A DNA stretch of 64,000 nt from an uncultured Verrucomicrobiota bacterium (GTDB lineage: Bacteria > Verrucomicrobiota > Verrucomicrobiia > Opitutales > Opitutaceae), in contig CAIRBK010000050.1 of assembly GCA_903876795.1 (NCBI GenBank), positions 51,051 through 115,050 on the forward strand. The letters run 5' to 3'. How positions within the stretch are numbered: position 1 is the first letter of the stretch; each line of letters starts with the position of its first letter. A program made the position numbers and the translations under genes. This document shows, one piece after another, positions 24,801 through 32,216 of this stretch. The notes under the pieces were generated by a model that was given only the letters and a program-made list of their open reading frames with translations, ran no database searches and was not told where the DNA came from.

Positions 24801-27601
24801 GCGATGTGCTCAAACTGGGAGACCCAGCGGGCGAGGAAGATGTTTTCGAGCGGGTCGAGCTTGGGGCCGAGGTGCTTGGCGACGGTGCGGGCGGAGAGCG
24901 CCCAGATGTGCGCGGGGTAGCCGACGAACGGGGAGAGCAGCTCCAGGAACCAGCGGGTGGCGTCCACCCAGAACAGGCCGGGGGCGGTGCGCGCGAGGCG
25001 TTCGCCGAGGTTGACGAGGAGGTGGAGCTGGTCGCGGGTGCAGCGGGCGGCGGCCTCGGCGCGGCCGAGGTTTTTGAAGTGGCCGGGGGCGTAGGCGACC
25101 ATGGCGTCGCTGTATTCGCGGGCGATGACGGCGGCGTGTTCCACCAGGGCGGCGGCGACGCCGGACTGGGCGAGGGCGAGCGCGAAACCGTCGGCGCTTT
25201 CGGTGAGGAGGAAGGCCTGGGCGGACGGCCCCGAGGAGGGATCGGCGAGGGTCTCGAACAGGGCGGCCGCGCAGGCGGCCCGTTGTTGCGCGAGGGAGGG
25301 CTGGGACAGCTGTGGCAGGATGCGGGCGGCGGCGGTGTCGGCGTCGCCGGTGGTCCAGCGTTCGCGGTGGTAGGCGACGAAGGTGTTGAGGAGGGCGTCG
25401 GCGGTCTTGGGATTGACGACGGAGAGATCGGCGAGCTTGGAGCGAAGCACGACGAGCAGGGGCTCACGGTCGGCCTCGGGCGCGGGGTAGCCGGCGACAA
25501 GACGTCGGGCGAGAGGGCCGGTGATGGCGGTGGGCGGGCCGGTGAGGGTTTCAAGACATTCGATGCCGAGGTTCTCGCGGTAAACGAGCTGGATGGGGGT
25601 GAAGGCGGCGGCGACCTCCGCGGGGTCGAGGTGGCGGGTGAGGGAGTGGTAGATGGCGGCGAGATTGCACTCGAAGAGTTTCGCCGGGCGCGTGGCGACG
25701 TAGTTGCCGACGGCGCTGTTCCACCATTCGCCGAGAACTTCGTGTGGGGCGGGGGTGTCCGCGAGCAACAGGCTGGAGACCTGGCGCAGGGTGAGGGCGT
25801 TGTCGCGGGCGCAGGAGACGCGGCCGTCGGGGCCGACCTTGGCGGCGTAGTCGGGCAGGGAGAGCATGACCTCGTCGGAAATCGCGGTGGAGATGGCCTC
25901 GATCTTGAGCTCGATTTTCCAGGCTGCGGTGAGGCGCGCCAGGTTTTTGCCGAAAAGGCGGGCGGAGACGTTGAGCGTGGCATGTTCGGGCTGGGGGCTG
26001 AAACCGGTTTCGGCGAAGATGTCCCAGCGTTCGCGGAAGTTTTCGTCGGGCAGGTGGACCAGGCGGGGGAGGACCTGCATGGCATACCAGCGGGAGACTT
26101 CGATGTTGCCGCGCTGGGCGCCGTGGATGCGTTGCTCGACGGAGATGCGCGAGAGGATGTGGCCGATGTCGCGGGAGCAGCGTTCGGGGCCGTCGACGGA
26201 GGCGAAGGGAAGCCCCGCGAAGGCGGAGGGGGGAACCGGTTTGCTCCAGCGGATCGGGAGGGTTTTGATTTCGGTGGCGCGGGCCTCGAGGGCCTTGAAG
26301 AGGGCGGGGAGCCGTGACCAGGGGAGGGATGCGGGCTGGCCGGCGGCGAGTTGCTGGAGGGCCGACGAGAATCGGCTGAGTTTTTTCCAAACACCGGCGG
26401 CGGAATCGAGGCCGAGCTCGCGGACGGCGGGCTGGAGGAAGAACTCACGGGCCTCGGCGGGGTTGGGGGTGAGCGTCGCTATCCAGAGGCTGCGGGCGAG
26501 AAGCTCGTTGCCGAGGGAGACAAACTGCTCGGTGGTGTCCTTGCCGGGCATGCCCTGGGCAAGGTCGTCGGCGATCTTGCGGAGGGCGGCGACATGGCCC
26601 TGGAGAGCGGAGGGGATGGAGGTGACGGCGGAGGAAAGGCGTTTCCAGTGGTCGGCGGCCTCGTGGATCGGTTGGTAGCCGGCGAGTTCGAGGCCCTGAG
26701 TGATGCTGGTGCGCCAGCCCGCCCCGGAATCGCAGAGCGCGGAGGCGGGCGCGGCGCCGACCCATTCCGGAGAGATGGCGGCGCGGAGGGTCGTGGCGGC
26801 GGGGCCGCCGGCGCGGGCCAGCGTGGCGAGGATGGTGATGCGCTCGGCGGCGGCCAAATCGGCGTCGGAGGCGGTCGCGTGGATTTTCCAGAAGGCGAGC
26901 AGCGCCGGCTGGATCGGCACGGCCGACCAGGCCACGCGGAAGACGGGGGGCAGCAACTGGGCGAGGGCGGTGCTTTCGGCCAGGGATGCGATGGCGAGTT
27001 CAAGCTTGAGCAGAAGAATCTCCCAGAAAACAGCCGGCGCGGAAAAGGCCGACAGTACATGCCGGTAGAGATGAGCGAGGAAAAGCAGCCGGGCTTCGCC
27101 GGGTGAGAAGGCGGGGGCGGTGACGGACCATTCGGAAAGAGCGAGGACAAGGCCGGCGGCCAGCCGGTCGATCGGCATGGAGGTATCCGCGCCGGGCATG
27201 AGGCGCATCTCGGCCGCGAGGCTTTTACCCAGTTCGTCCGCCTTGGCGGCGAGGGCGGAGACCGGGGCGAGCAGGGCGATGCTTTGGGCGGCATTTTCGA
27301 GGATTTCCCACGCGGTCAGGTAGTCGGGATCGTCGAAGTCGGCGGCCAGCGCGGTGAGCACGGCATCGCGGGAGGTGAGGGTGAGCGTCTCGGCGGCGCC
27401 GGCGGCGGACTCCGGCATAAATCGTGCGGAAGCTTGCAGGGGCAGGGTGAACCGGCGGCCGAGGCTGAGCTGTTCGTGAAAAAGGCCGGCGAGCTGTTGG
27501 TGTGGGCCCCAGGCATAGGCGGGAGCCTGGGAAAAACGGGCGGCGAGGGATTGGAGACGGCGCTGGCGAAAACCGGCGAAAGCGCGTGCAGAGTCGGACA
27601 T
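21842..27601 (-). CDS. Giant (1,919 aa) multi-globin-like protein with four C-x-R-D bilin-site motifs
   Basis: The protein is almost all alpha-helical, Ala/Leu-rich and cytosolic, with no enzyme motif. It repeats the phycobiliprotein chromophore signature Cys-x-Arg-Asp at residues 475 (ERCSRDIGHIL), 597 (VSCARDNALTL), 854 (ARCTRDQLHLL) and 1457 (QKCARDQEHLL), with a degenerate CDRA at 1213. Around 854 the match to the operon's own small globin extends through helices E-F (LFWVDATRWFLELLSPFVGYP against DWFRDKLLLWMKTIIQSF then GYP). Cys-less echoes of the same helix pair occur at about 172-205 (SAPAVFWEILLL) and 1390-1425 (AGPAMFWRVFFL). I infer a chain of divergent phycobiliprotein-like globins, perhaps 8-10 units of about 190 residues, able to hold several bilins. 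The ATG at 27601 is preferred over 27652 because heme oxygenase ends at 27649. Confidence 0.7.
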   Translation of the reverse strand: MSDSARAFAGFRQRRLQSLAARFSQAPAYAWGPHQQLAGLFHEQLSLGRRFTLPLQASARFMPESAAGAAETLTLTSRDAVLTALAADFDDPDYLTAWEILENAAQSIALLAPVSALAAKADELGKSLAAEMRLMPGADTSMPIDRLAAGLVLALSEWSVTAPAFSPGEARLLFLAHLYRHVLSAFSAPAVFWEILLLKLELAIASLAESTALAQLLPPVFRVAWSAVPIQPALLAFWKIHATASDADLAAAERITILATLARAGGPAATTLRAAISPEWVGAAPASALCDSGAGWRTSITQGLELAGYQPIHEAADHWKRLSSAVTSIPSALQGHVAALRKIADDLAQGMPGKDTTEQFVSLGNELLARSLWIATLTPNPAEAREFFLQPAVRELGLDSAAGVWKKLSRFSSALQQLAAGQPASLPWSRLPALFKALEARATEIKTLPIRWSKPVPPSAFAGLPFASVDGPERCSRDIGHILSRISVEQRIHGAQRGNIEVSRWYAMQVLPRLVHLPDENFRERWDIFAETGFSPQPEHATLNVSARLFGKNLARLTAAWKIELKIEAISTAISDEVMLSLPDYAAKVGPDGRVSCARDNALTLRQVSSLLLADTPAPHEVLGEWWNSAVGNYVATRPAKLFECNLAAIYHSLTRHLDPAEVAAAFTPIQLVYRENLGIECLETLTGPPTAITGPLARRLVAGYPAPEADREPLLVVLRSKLADLSVVNPKTADALLNTFVAYHRERWTTGDADTAAARILPQLSQPSLAQQRAACAAALFETLADPSSGPSAQAFLLTESADGFALALAQSGVAAALVEHAAVIAREYSDAMVAYAPGHFKNLGRAEAAARCTRDQLHLLVNLGERLARTAPGLFWVDATRWFLELLSPFVGYPAHIWALSARTVAKHLGPKLDPLENIFLARWVSQFEHIANGWAVSHPLARKVFTPTDYSFSARADEDRLQRDLLAAAFTAQYSPAEGPWSGPALFNRFLLSWPASTRSSAEIASLLKNLTEVAGSAVPSGVSRWLARTPELLAALAAAEGTNPAERYARATGLPSAREAARTLDLVLPGGEILKSWGHMRSRNFAGHAPALAQAALRAHLLHPLSGDQPRALASGFPAAARARAGLVAACIERDTTPKAWLELGDALIAHAANPNALRSHFATLALEWPALRAALAVAANAGRHADELVALLEGGRDVPYANGTTAKCDRATNNLSFGYAFRQTAAAIWDHAAESPRLFFGFAADNHLLLDRVVASNAHARVNAALRAVLPPGVALAGDAILDIEAPLFTATGPLWRELALGPQAASPDYVGALFAAIRPIADQAADYAVPGDAALRAALADRLCYHLEAIVCGLEESGDFEAAWELLLVRLTPDLADRPARELVSAFYGLTRDLSKHLAAGPAMFWRVFFLATLEVVRQAALGHHLLRHSAALARDYAAAVTPDDALRQKCARDQEHLLSTLGHLLSTQAPVRAWLNLSSHLAEITLPHLNHGALELSAAWCRHEEAVAAGIDPGLRSAAWTWFGALQRMARNLPAIRPFIATAVPALAEILATRHGNTLADWRRFLAALAAAAVTPDEGPAPGLALVEKLMLSTPLGRVHGPAAWVALAEDIGRECETLLPGRVPNSLRRRLLALPALIQRLQALLAGKGSRLVRACAAQASHPLARPLWQASLLARVRPDERLVESDPADASAAQAFGIALDPDEAVLARFTTVQASLGAGLTLPLAPVKTAGLLSKLGFGKKSVDWINSPDLRNEGLYVLEILTLNAVIGQADPSHAWYWSCPRTIAAVHADKEEGALQFYQALASSAAEKIGAQHPGALALAKFAQDLSSRFAGLKLALPATAAPGPIPLYLLGIRVSADVPAYTHLGPLAGDASAKLAHHARQQGRPLTEEQAALVQRAHAEFTRTVA

Positions 27602-27648
27602 GGTGAACGGAGAGAAGAGGCGTTGGGCGGGAGGAGAGGGAACCGGGC

Positions 27649-28401
27649 TCAATTGGCGGGAGCGGCTGAGGCCCAGGAGAGGGCCTCGCGCCGGGGGGCG
27701 CGTACACCGGGCAGGGGCAGGTTGCGGAAGAAGCTGATGAAGCCGTTGCCATCGAGACTCTCGAAAATGGCGATGTTGTGGCAGAAGGAGCGGGAGGCTT
27801 CGTCGATGACGGCATCGGTGGCGGAGGCGGGCAGGCCGTCGAGCTCGTCAAGGCGAGCGCGGAAAAGGGTCTTCATCGCGGCGATGTCGGCCACCTGGGG
27901 AAAATCGTAGAAATCAAGGCCGGCGTGTTTCGAGACGCCGAGCGAACGTTCGGCGATGCGGGCGAGGATCTGTCCTCCGGAAAGGTCTCCGAGGTAGCGG
28001 GTGTAAAGATGGCCCACGAGGCGGACGGGGTCGGTGGCGCCGATCTCCTTGATGCGTTTGACGTAAGCCTGGGCGGCGGACATCGGGGCGATGGTGCCGG
28101 CCCAATGAGGCCCGGCGAGAAACACGAGATCACGTTCGATGGCTTCGGTGCGGAACAGTTCGCGAAAATGAAAGCGCGCGATGACCGGATCGGTCGCGGC
28201 CAGACGGCAGGTTTCCTCTTCCATGGTCATATAGACGGGGTGGAGGGCGGCGAGCAGGCGGACGTAGGAAGAAGGTGTGGCGGTGCCGCGCAGGAAGCCG
28301 CGGATGAAGGTGGTTTTTTCAGCGCGGGTGTGGACATCGCTGATCGCGAGGCGAAGGCGGGAGGAGAAACCCTGGGGCGCGACTGGAGTGGAGTTTGGCA
28401 T
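27649..28401 (-). CDS. Heme oxygenase (biliverdin-forming)
   Basis: The 250-residue protein matches HO1/HmuO-type heme oxygenases: proximal His24 in SDVHTRAEKTTFIRGFLRG and the distal-helix signature YTRYLGDLSGGQILARIAE (133-151). It opens heme to biliverdin, CO and iron using ferredoxin or other reductant. In this operon it would supply biliverdin both to the phytochrome and to the bilin reductase. The C-terminal tail (220-250) is longer than the catalytic core needs and contains FFRNLPLPG, resembling the FFxxLPW motifs of the protein at 19235-19960. The ATG at 28401 is chosen because it begins shortly before the conserved N-terminal helix and 10 bp after the upstream gene. Confidence 0.95.
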   Translation of the reverse strand: MPNSTPVAPQGFSSRLRLAISDVHTRAEKTTFIRGFLRGTATPSSYVRLLAALHPVYMTMEEETCRLAATDPVIARFHFRELFRTEAIERDLVFLAGPHWAGTIAPMSAAQAYVKRIKEIGATDPVRLVGHLYTRYLGDLSGGQILARIAERSLGVSKHAGLDFYDFPQVADIAAMKTLFRARLDELDGLPASATDAVIDEASRSFCHNIAIFESLDGNGFISFFRNLPLPGVRAPRREALSWASAAPAN

Positions 28402-28411
28402 GGCGGTGCGG

Positions 28412-29065
28412 TTACGAGCGGGGTTGGCGAATATGCAGGTGCCAGAAAATCCGCAGGGCGCGGAAATCCTCGGGTAAAAACAGGGCGGCATGAGCGTTCC
28501 ACACGGCCTGGCCGGAAGGGCCGAAGGAGCGGCCCAGAAGCTTGCGGTGCTGATCACCGGAAAGGGCGACGAAGAACGGGCAGTCCTCGCAGTGGCTGCC
28601 GCTCACCCGGTCCCGACAGTGGTCGACGGACAGGCGGCTGCACTGGCCCGAGGCATCCGCGTGCTGATAACTCTGCCGGCAGGCCTTGAACTCGGGACTC
28701 AGCATGGCAATGAAAACTTGGATACAAAGCGTGCGCAGGACGTCGTCGGCCCGGTGCCTGGGCAGGCGGACCAGGGTTTTTTCGGCGAGCGAGAAAAGGT
28801 AGGAATCCTCCAGCGTGCGGGGTTCGCCAATTTCATTGGCGGCGAGAGGCTGCGGCGTCCCCTCGGCGAGAACGGTGGCCCACAGCCCTTCCCACAGGCT
28901 TGAAATGTAGGCGTCACTGGGATGCTGCACGGATTGCTGCGCGAAATAGCGCCTGGTTAACTCCATGCCGATGCCGACAAACGCGCCGCCGGGACTGCCG
29001 CCGCACGCGCTCACGATGCGCTCATAACTGTCGGCGGAAAACGGAAGCGAAATCACAATGGGCAT
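28412..29065 (-). CDS. Unknown protein with a four-cysteine cluster, first gene of the bilin operon
   Basis: This 217-residue protein is not recognised. Helical segments fill the N-terminal two thirds. Cysteines at 142, 150, 159 and 162 (QCSRLSVDHCRDR, SHCEDCPFF) form a compact set able to bind zinc or an iron-sulfur cluster; Cys21, 114 and 129 lie outside it. As the first gene of the bilin operon, directly upstream of heme oxygenase, it could be a redox or metal sensor, or a globin-like relative; neither is proven. Confidence 0.75.
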   Translation of the reverse strand: MPIVISLPFSADSYERIVSACGGSPGGAFVGIGMELTRRYFAQQSVQHPSDAYISSLWEGLWATVLAEGTPQPLAANEIGEPRTLEDSYLFSLAEKTLVRLPRHRADDVLRTLCIQVFIAMLSPEFKACRQSYQHADASGQCSRLSVDHCRDRVSGSHCEDCPFFVALSGDQHRKLLGRSFGPSGQAVWNAHAALFLPEDFRALRIFWHLHIRQPRS

Positions 29066-29194
29066 TGATTGATGGAATGAGGACTAATCCCTTTTTTAAT
29101 GGGGTTAGATTACCCGATGGAGCGCCCCTGTTACACTTAGTGAAATGCCGTAAAAAAAGTTGCGGAAGATACGTATGCGTTAATACGTAGCTGG
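29066..29194. promoter_or_regulatory. Divergent promoter region between the bilin operon and the LuxR-type regulator
   Basis: This 129-bp AT-rich gap must drive both the 17-gene minus-strand operon and the plus-strand regulator/kinase pair. It contains a direct repeat of ATACGTA (29169-29175 and 29183-29189, 14 bp apart) just before the GTG of the regulator, an imperfect inverted repeat CTAATCCC (29083-29090)/GGGGTTAG (29100-29107), and a small CACTTAGTG palindrome near 29135. I could not fix -35/-10 elements with confidence. Binding by the adjacent regulator is a natural hypothesis. Confidence 0.5.
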
Positions 29195-29875
29195 GTGTCT
29201 TCCGCCAAATCCCCCCTACCTCGCGTCGTCTTCGTCGAGGACGAGGCGTTGCTTCGCGGATTGCTAGTGGAGTTTTTTCACCGCAGCGGCCTTTTTGAAG
29301 TGGTGGGGGCTTACGGGGACGGCACTGAGGCAATTGCGCAAATAGGCCTTTTAAGGCCGGATATTGTGGTTCTGGATCTGCAACTGCCGGGAATGCATGG
29401 ACGATCGGTGGTTGAGTCCGTCAATCGTCTCTCAAGGCCGCCCAAAGTGCTGGTGTTGAGCAGCAGCACGAACCCCCTGCTTGTTCGCGAACTTCTGAAA
29501 ATGGGGGTTAGTGGAATTTTGCAGAAAGGCATTTCCGCCGGATATGTTTTAGCGGCCGCCGAACGCGTGTTGAGCGGTGGCATATGTCTTGAATTGCCGG
29601 AGGGTGATCTGCGTGATCTCGCGCTGGCGCCTTTTTCGGCAAGAAATCCCGGCCTCACGTCGCGCGAGGTTGAAATTCTGGATCTCGTGGCGCGCGGAAA
29701 ACGATCCAAGGAGATCGCCAGCCTGCTTGGATTGAGCGTGCGCACCGTCGAGAAGCATCGCGAAAACCTGATGCGAAAACTCGGGGTCAAAGACATGGGC
29801 GGGCTCATGAGATACGCCGCCCAAAACGGACTGATTCCTTTTGTCGCCGCAAAACCCGCTGTTTCCCCGCATTGA
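29195..29875 (+). CDS. NarL/FixJ-family response regulator
   Basis: The receiver domain has the acidic pair in VVFVEDEALLRG, the phospho-Asp in IVVLDLQLPGMHG, and LVLSSS plus the Lys in LQKGIS. The C-terminal LuxR-type helix-turn-helix reads LTSREVEILDLVARGKRSKE then LGLSVRTVEKHRENLMRKLG. It starts with GTG. It is divergent from the bilin operon and may control it; a partner hybrid kinase follows with a 4-bp TTGA overlap. Confidence 0.92.
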   Translation: MSSAKSPLPRVVFVEDEALLRGLLVEFFHRSGLFEVVGAYGDGTEAIAQIGLLRPDIVVLDLQLPGMHGRSVVESVNRLSRPPKVLVLSSSTNPLLVRELLKMGVSGILQKGISAGYVLAAAERVLSGGICLELPEGDLRDLALAPFSARNPGLTSREVEILDLVARGKRSKEIASLLGLSVRTVEKHRENLMRKLGVKDMGGLMRYAAQNGLIPFVAAKPAVSPH

Positions 29876-31142
29876 CCGACGAAGCACCGGCTGTCTCCTC
29901 TTTAACCGACGTCATGCACGATCCCAGTGGTTTTATCGCCAGGCCCGAATCTTCAATACGCGTGAAAGTCACGGGAAACACCGGGGCTGGGCAAGGGACC
30001 GACGAGCGGAGACATCTGGAAGCACTGGCGATGATTGCGGGCGGGCTTGCCCACGATCTGAACAATCACCTCACCATGATCGCGCATACCGCGGAGTTGG
30101 AACAAATGCTCAACGACCCGGCGCGACACGACGATGCGTGGAAGCAGATCATGCTCTTGTGCAACCAGGCCCGGGAAACGGTGCGCAAAATCCAGGCTTT
30201 CGGACGCAAGGCGCCCTTGCTGCACAAACCGGTAAACCTGACGGTTTTGACCAACTCCACGATGAAACTGCTGCGCGGGGCCTGCTCTCCGCGCCTGCGG
30301 CTGGATTTGAAGGTGGAGTCGCCCGAAGCCTGGGTGAGCGGAATCGAAACCCAACTGGAGACAGTCTTGATCCACCTGGTGATGATTTCGGCGGATTCCT
30401 TGGTCGGCGCAGCCGGAAGTGTGTGTGTGCGCCTGGCGAAAACACCGCCGGTCCCGATCGTTTGCGGTGGTTCAGGCGCCAAACCCTCCGGGACGGACGC
30501 GGTCTATTTGTCCGTATACACCGAAACCGCGCCAGGGGCCATGTGGCGGGCGGCGACGTTAATGGATCCCCCGGCTGCGGATAACTCTTCCCCGGAGGAG
30601 CATTCCCAGGCCTTGTTGAGGGAGATCATTTGTGCGCATGGAGGGACCAGCGAAGTGATCACCGATCAGAAAGGCGCCGCCTGCGGTCTGATGATCGGTC
30701 TGCCGACCTTGAAGCCGGTGACGGATGAGCGGAATCTGCGCAAACTTGGCCCGACCATTCGCGGTCCGCGCCTGAGCGGATTAAGGGTAGCCTTGGTCGA
30801 AGACGAAGTGAAGGAGGGCGACATGCTTCGCAACGCGCTGATTCAAGAGGGAGCCCGGGTTTGCGCCTTCAACTCCGCAGCCGATTTCACCCGCTGGCAA
30901 AGGGAGGGGATGGCCCGGACGTATTGATTGCGGACTGGGTCCTCGCCGACGGCGCGGGGGACGAACTTGTGCGGCAAGTGCGTGCCAGCGATCCGGATGC
31001 CCCGGTGATTTTGATGAGCGGACGCCTGCAGGAGAATGAACTTGCGGACGGTGTCCTGACCGGCCGGTCCCGTTTCCTCGGCAAGCCGTTTACGATGGAG
31101 GCCTTGATCCTGCTTTTGGAGGGATGGAAGGAGCCCCGATGA
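29872..31142 (+). CDS. Hybrid histidine kinase-like protein (degenerate ATPase, C-terminal receiver), apparent frameshift
   Basis: The TTG start overlaps the regulator's stop (TTGA), the same coupling seen at the PP2C gene. Residues about 50-110 hold an H-box, MIAGGLAHDLNNHLTMIAHT, very like that of the phytochrome kinase. The following ATPase-like region lacks recognisable N and G boxes, so ATP binding is doubtful. A C-terminal receiver (VALVEDE, then VLIADWVLADGAGDE with the phospho-Asp, LMSGR, GKPF) is split: the first frame stops at 30927 and the rest runs to 31142 in another frame. Adding one base to the GGGG run at 30906-30909 restores one 423-residue protein. It may receive or remove phosphate rather than act as a kinase. 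Confidence 0.75.
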
Positions 31143-31217
31143 TTTTTGCGGCCAGCTGCCCCCGCTTGGCTGAAAAATCGACAATATCGCGAATATCAAG
31201 GTAAGGGCTGCCCTTGG

Positions 31218-31415
31218 TTACAACGCGCGGCGGCACCAAGCGATGTGCGCGCAGGCTTGAAGGCACGGGCAAACGGTCTCGTCGGGGTGGGAAATGGCCT
31301 TCAGGATGTGCAGGCGGTGCCGGACGGAACGGGCGACGCAATCTTTGAGGTAAAAACGGATTCCGTGATAAGATCCAATCGTGGTTTTCGGGTTTAAACG
31401 CCCTCCAATCCTCGC
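31218..31415 (-). pseudogene. Possible small gene or gene remnant in the 330-bp gap
   Basis: A 66-codon open stretch with coding-like codon use reads GSYHGIRFYLKDCVARSVRH, ...HILKAISHPDETVCPCLQAC and ends AHIAWCRRAL. It has no ATG, GTG or TTG in frame, so it is either a remnant or starts in another frame. I do not recognise it. The rest of 31143-31472 shows no gene and no convincing regulatory site. Confidence 0.25.
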
Positions 31416-31472
31416 TCAACAGCCTTCCGCCCAAAGACAAAAACACCCAGCCAAACTACCCATAAAGAATGA

Positions 31473-32216
31473 CTAACGATTTAGCAGAAGGGCGTGAAGC
31501 AGGACGGCTCCGGCCACCGAAACATTGAGGGACTCGACCCGACCGCTCCCCGCGATGGTCACCAAGCGGGTGCAGGCGCGCTCCACGTCGGGGGCAAGCC
31601 CGTGCTCCTCGTTGCCGAGCACCAAGGCCAGCGGCTTGGCGGGTCCGGCAGCCGCGACCGGGCGGCCCCCGCGGGCCGCCGCTCCAGCCACATCATAGCC
31701 GGTGGCGGCGAGTTCGCGCATGAGCCTGGGCAAGTCCGGCGTGCGCCAGACCTCGACTTGCTCGAGTCCGCCTTCAGAGACGCGAAACGCCGCCTCGCCC
31801 GGCAGCGCGGCCTGCGGGTGCGCCGGGATGATGATGTTTTCCACCCCGAAAAACGCCGCCGTGCGCGCGAGCGCGCCGAGGTTGTGGGAATTGCCGATGC
31901 GGTCGAGCAGCAGCAGCGGCGTGCGCTTGGCCGCCCAGCCGGCCACCACGCGCGCATCGGGCGCCTTGAGCTTGGGCGCATCGATCACCGCCACGATGCC
32001 GCCGTGGTGGATGCTGCCGGCGATCTTTTCCAGTTCGGCCGGGGGCACGCAGCGGTAAACCTTCCGCGCGGCGGCGAGGGCCTTGCAGATCACGCCGACT
32101 TTACGGCTGGTCGGCTCGTCAAAAAACAGGCGCTTGATCGACGCCGGATCACGCTCGTAGCGAGCCTGCACCGCGACGAGTCCGCACAGGTTCAGTTCTT
32201 TCGGGTTGCCGCTCAT
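31473..32216 (-). CDS. TrmH/SpoU-family RNA 2'-O-methyltransferase
   Basis: The three SpoU motifs are present: LLDRIGNSHNLGALARTAAF, LALVLGNEEHGL and GRVESLNVSVAGAVLLHALL. An N-terminal substrate-binding domain (about 1-90, including IHHGGIVAVI) precedes the knotted SAM-binding domain. The exact RNA target (23S rRNA Gm2251-like or tRNA) cannot be told from sequence. It overlaps the RlmM-like gene upstream by 4 bp (ATGA), suggesting a two-gene RNA-modification operon. Confidence 0.88.
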   Translation of the reverse strand: MSGNPKELNLCGLVAVQARYERDPASIKRLFFDEPTSRKVGVICKALAAARKVYRCVPPAELEKIAGSIHHGGIVAVIDAPKLKAPDARVVAGWAAKRTPLLLLDRIGNSHNLGALARTAAFFGVENIIIPAHPQAALPGEAAFRVSEGGLEQVEVWRTPDLPRLMRELAATGYDVAGAAARGGRPVAAAGPAKPLALVLGNEEHGLAPDVERACTRLVTIAGSGRVESLNVSVAGAVLLHALLLNR

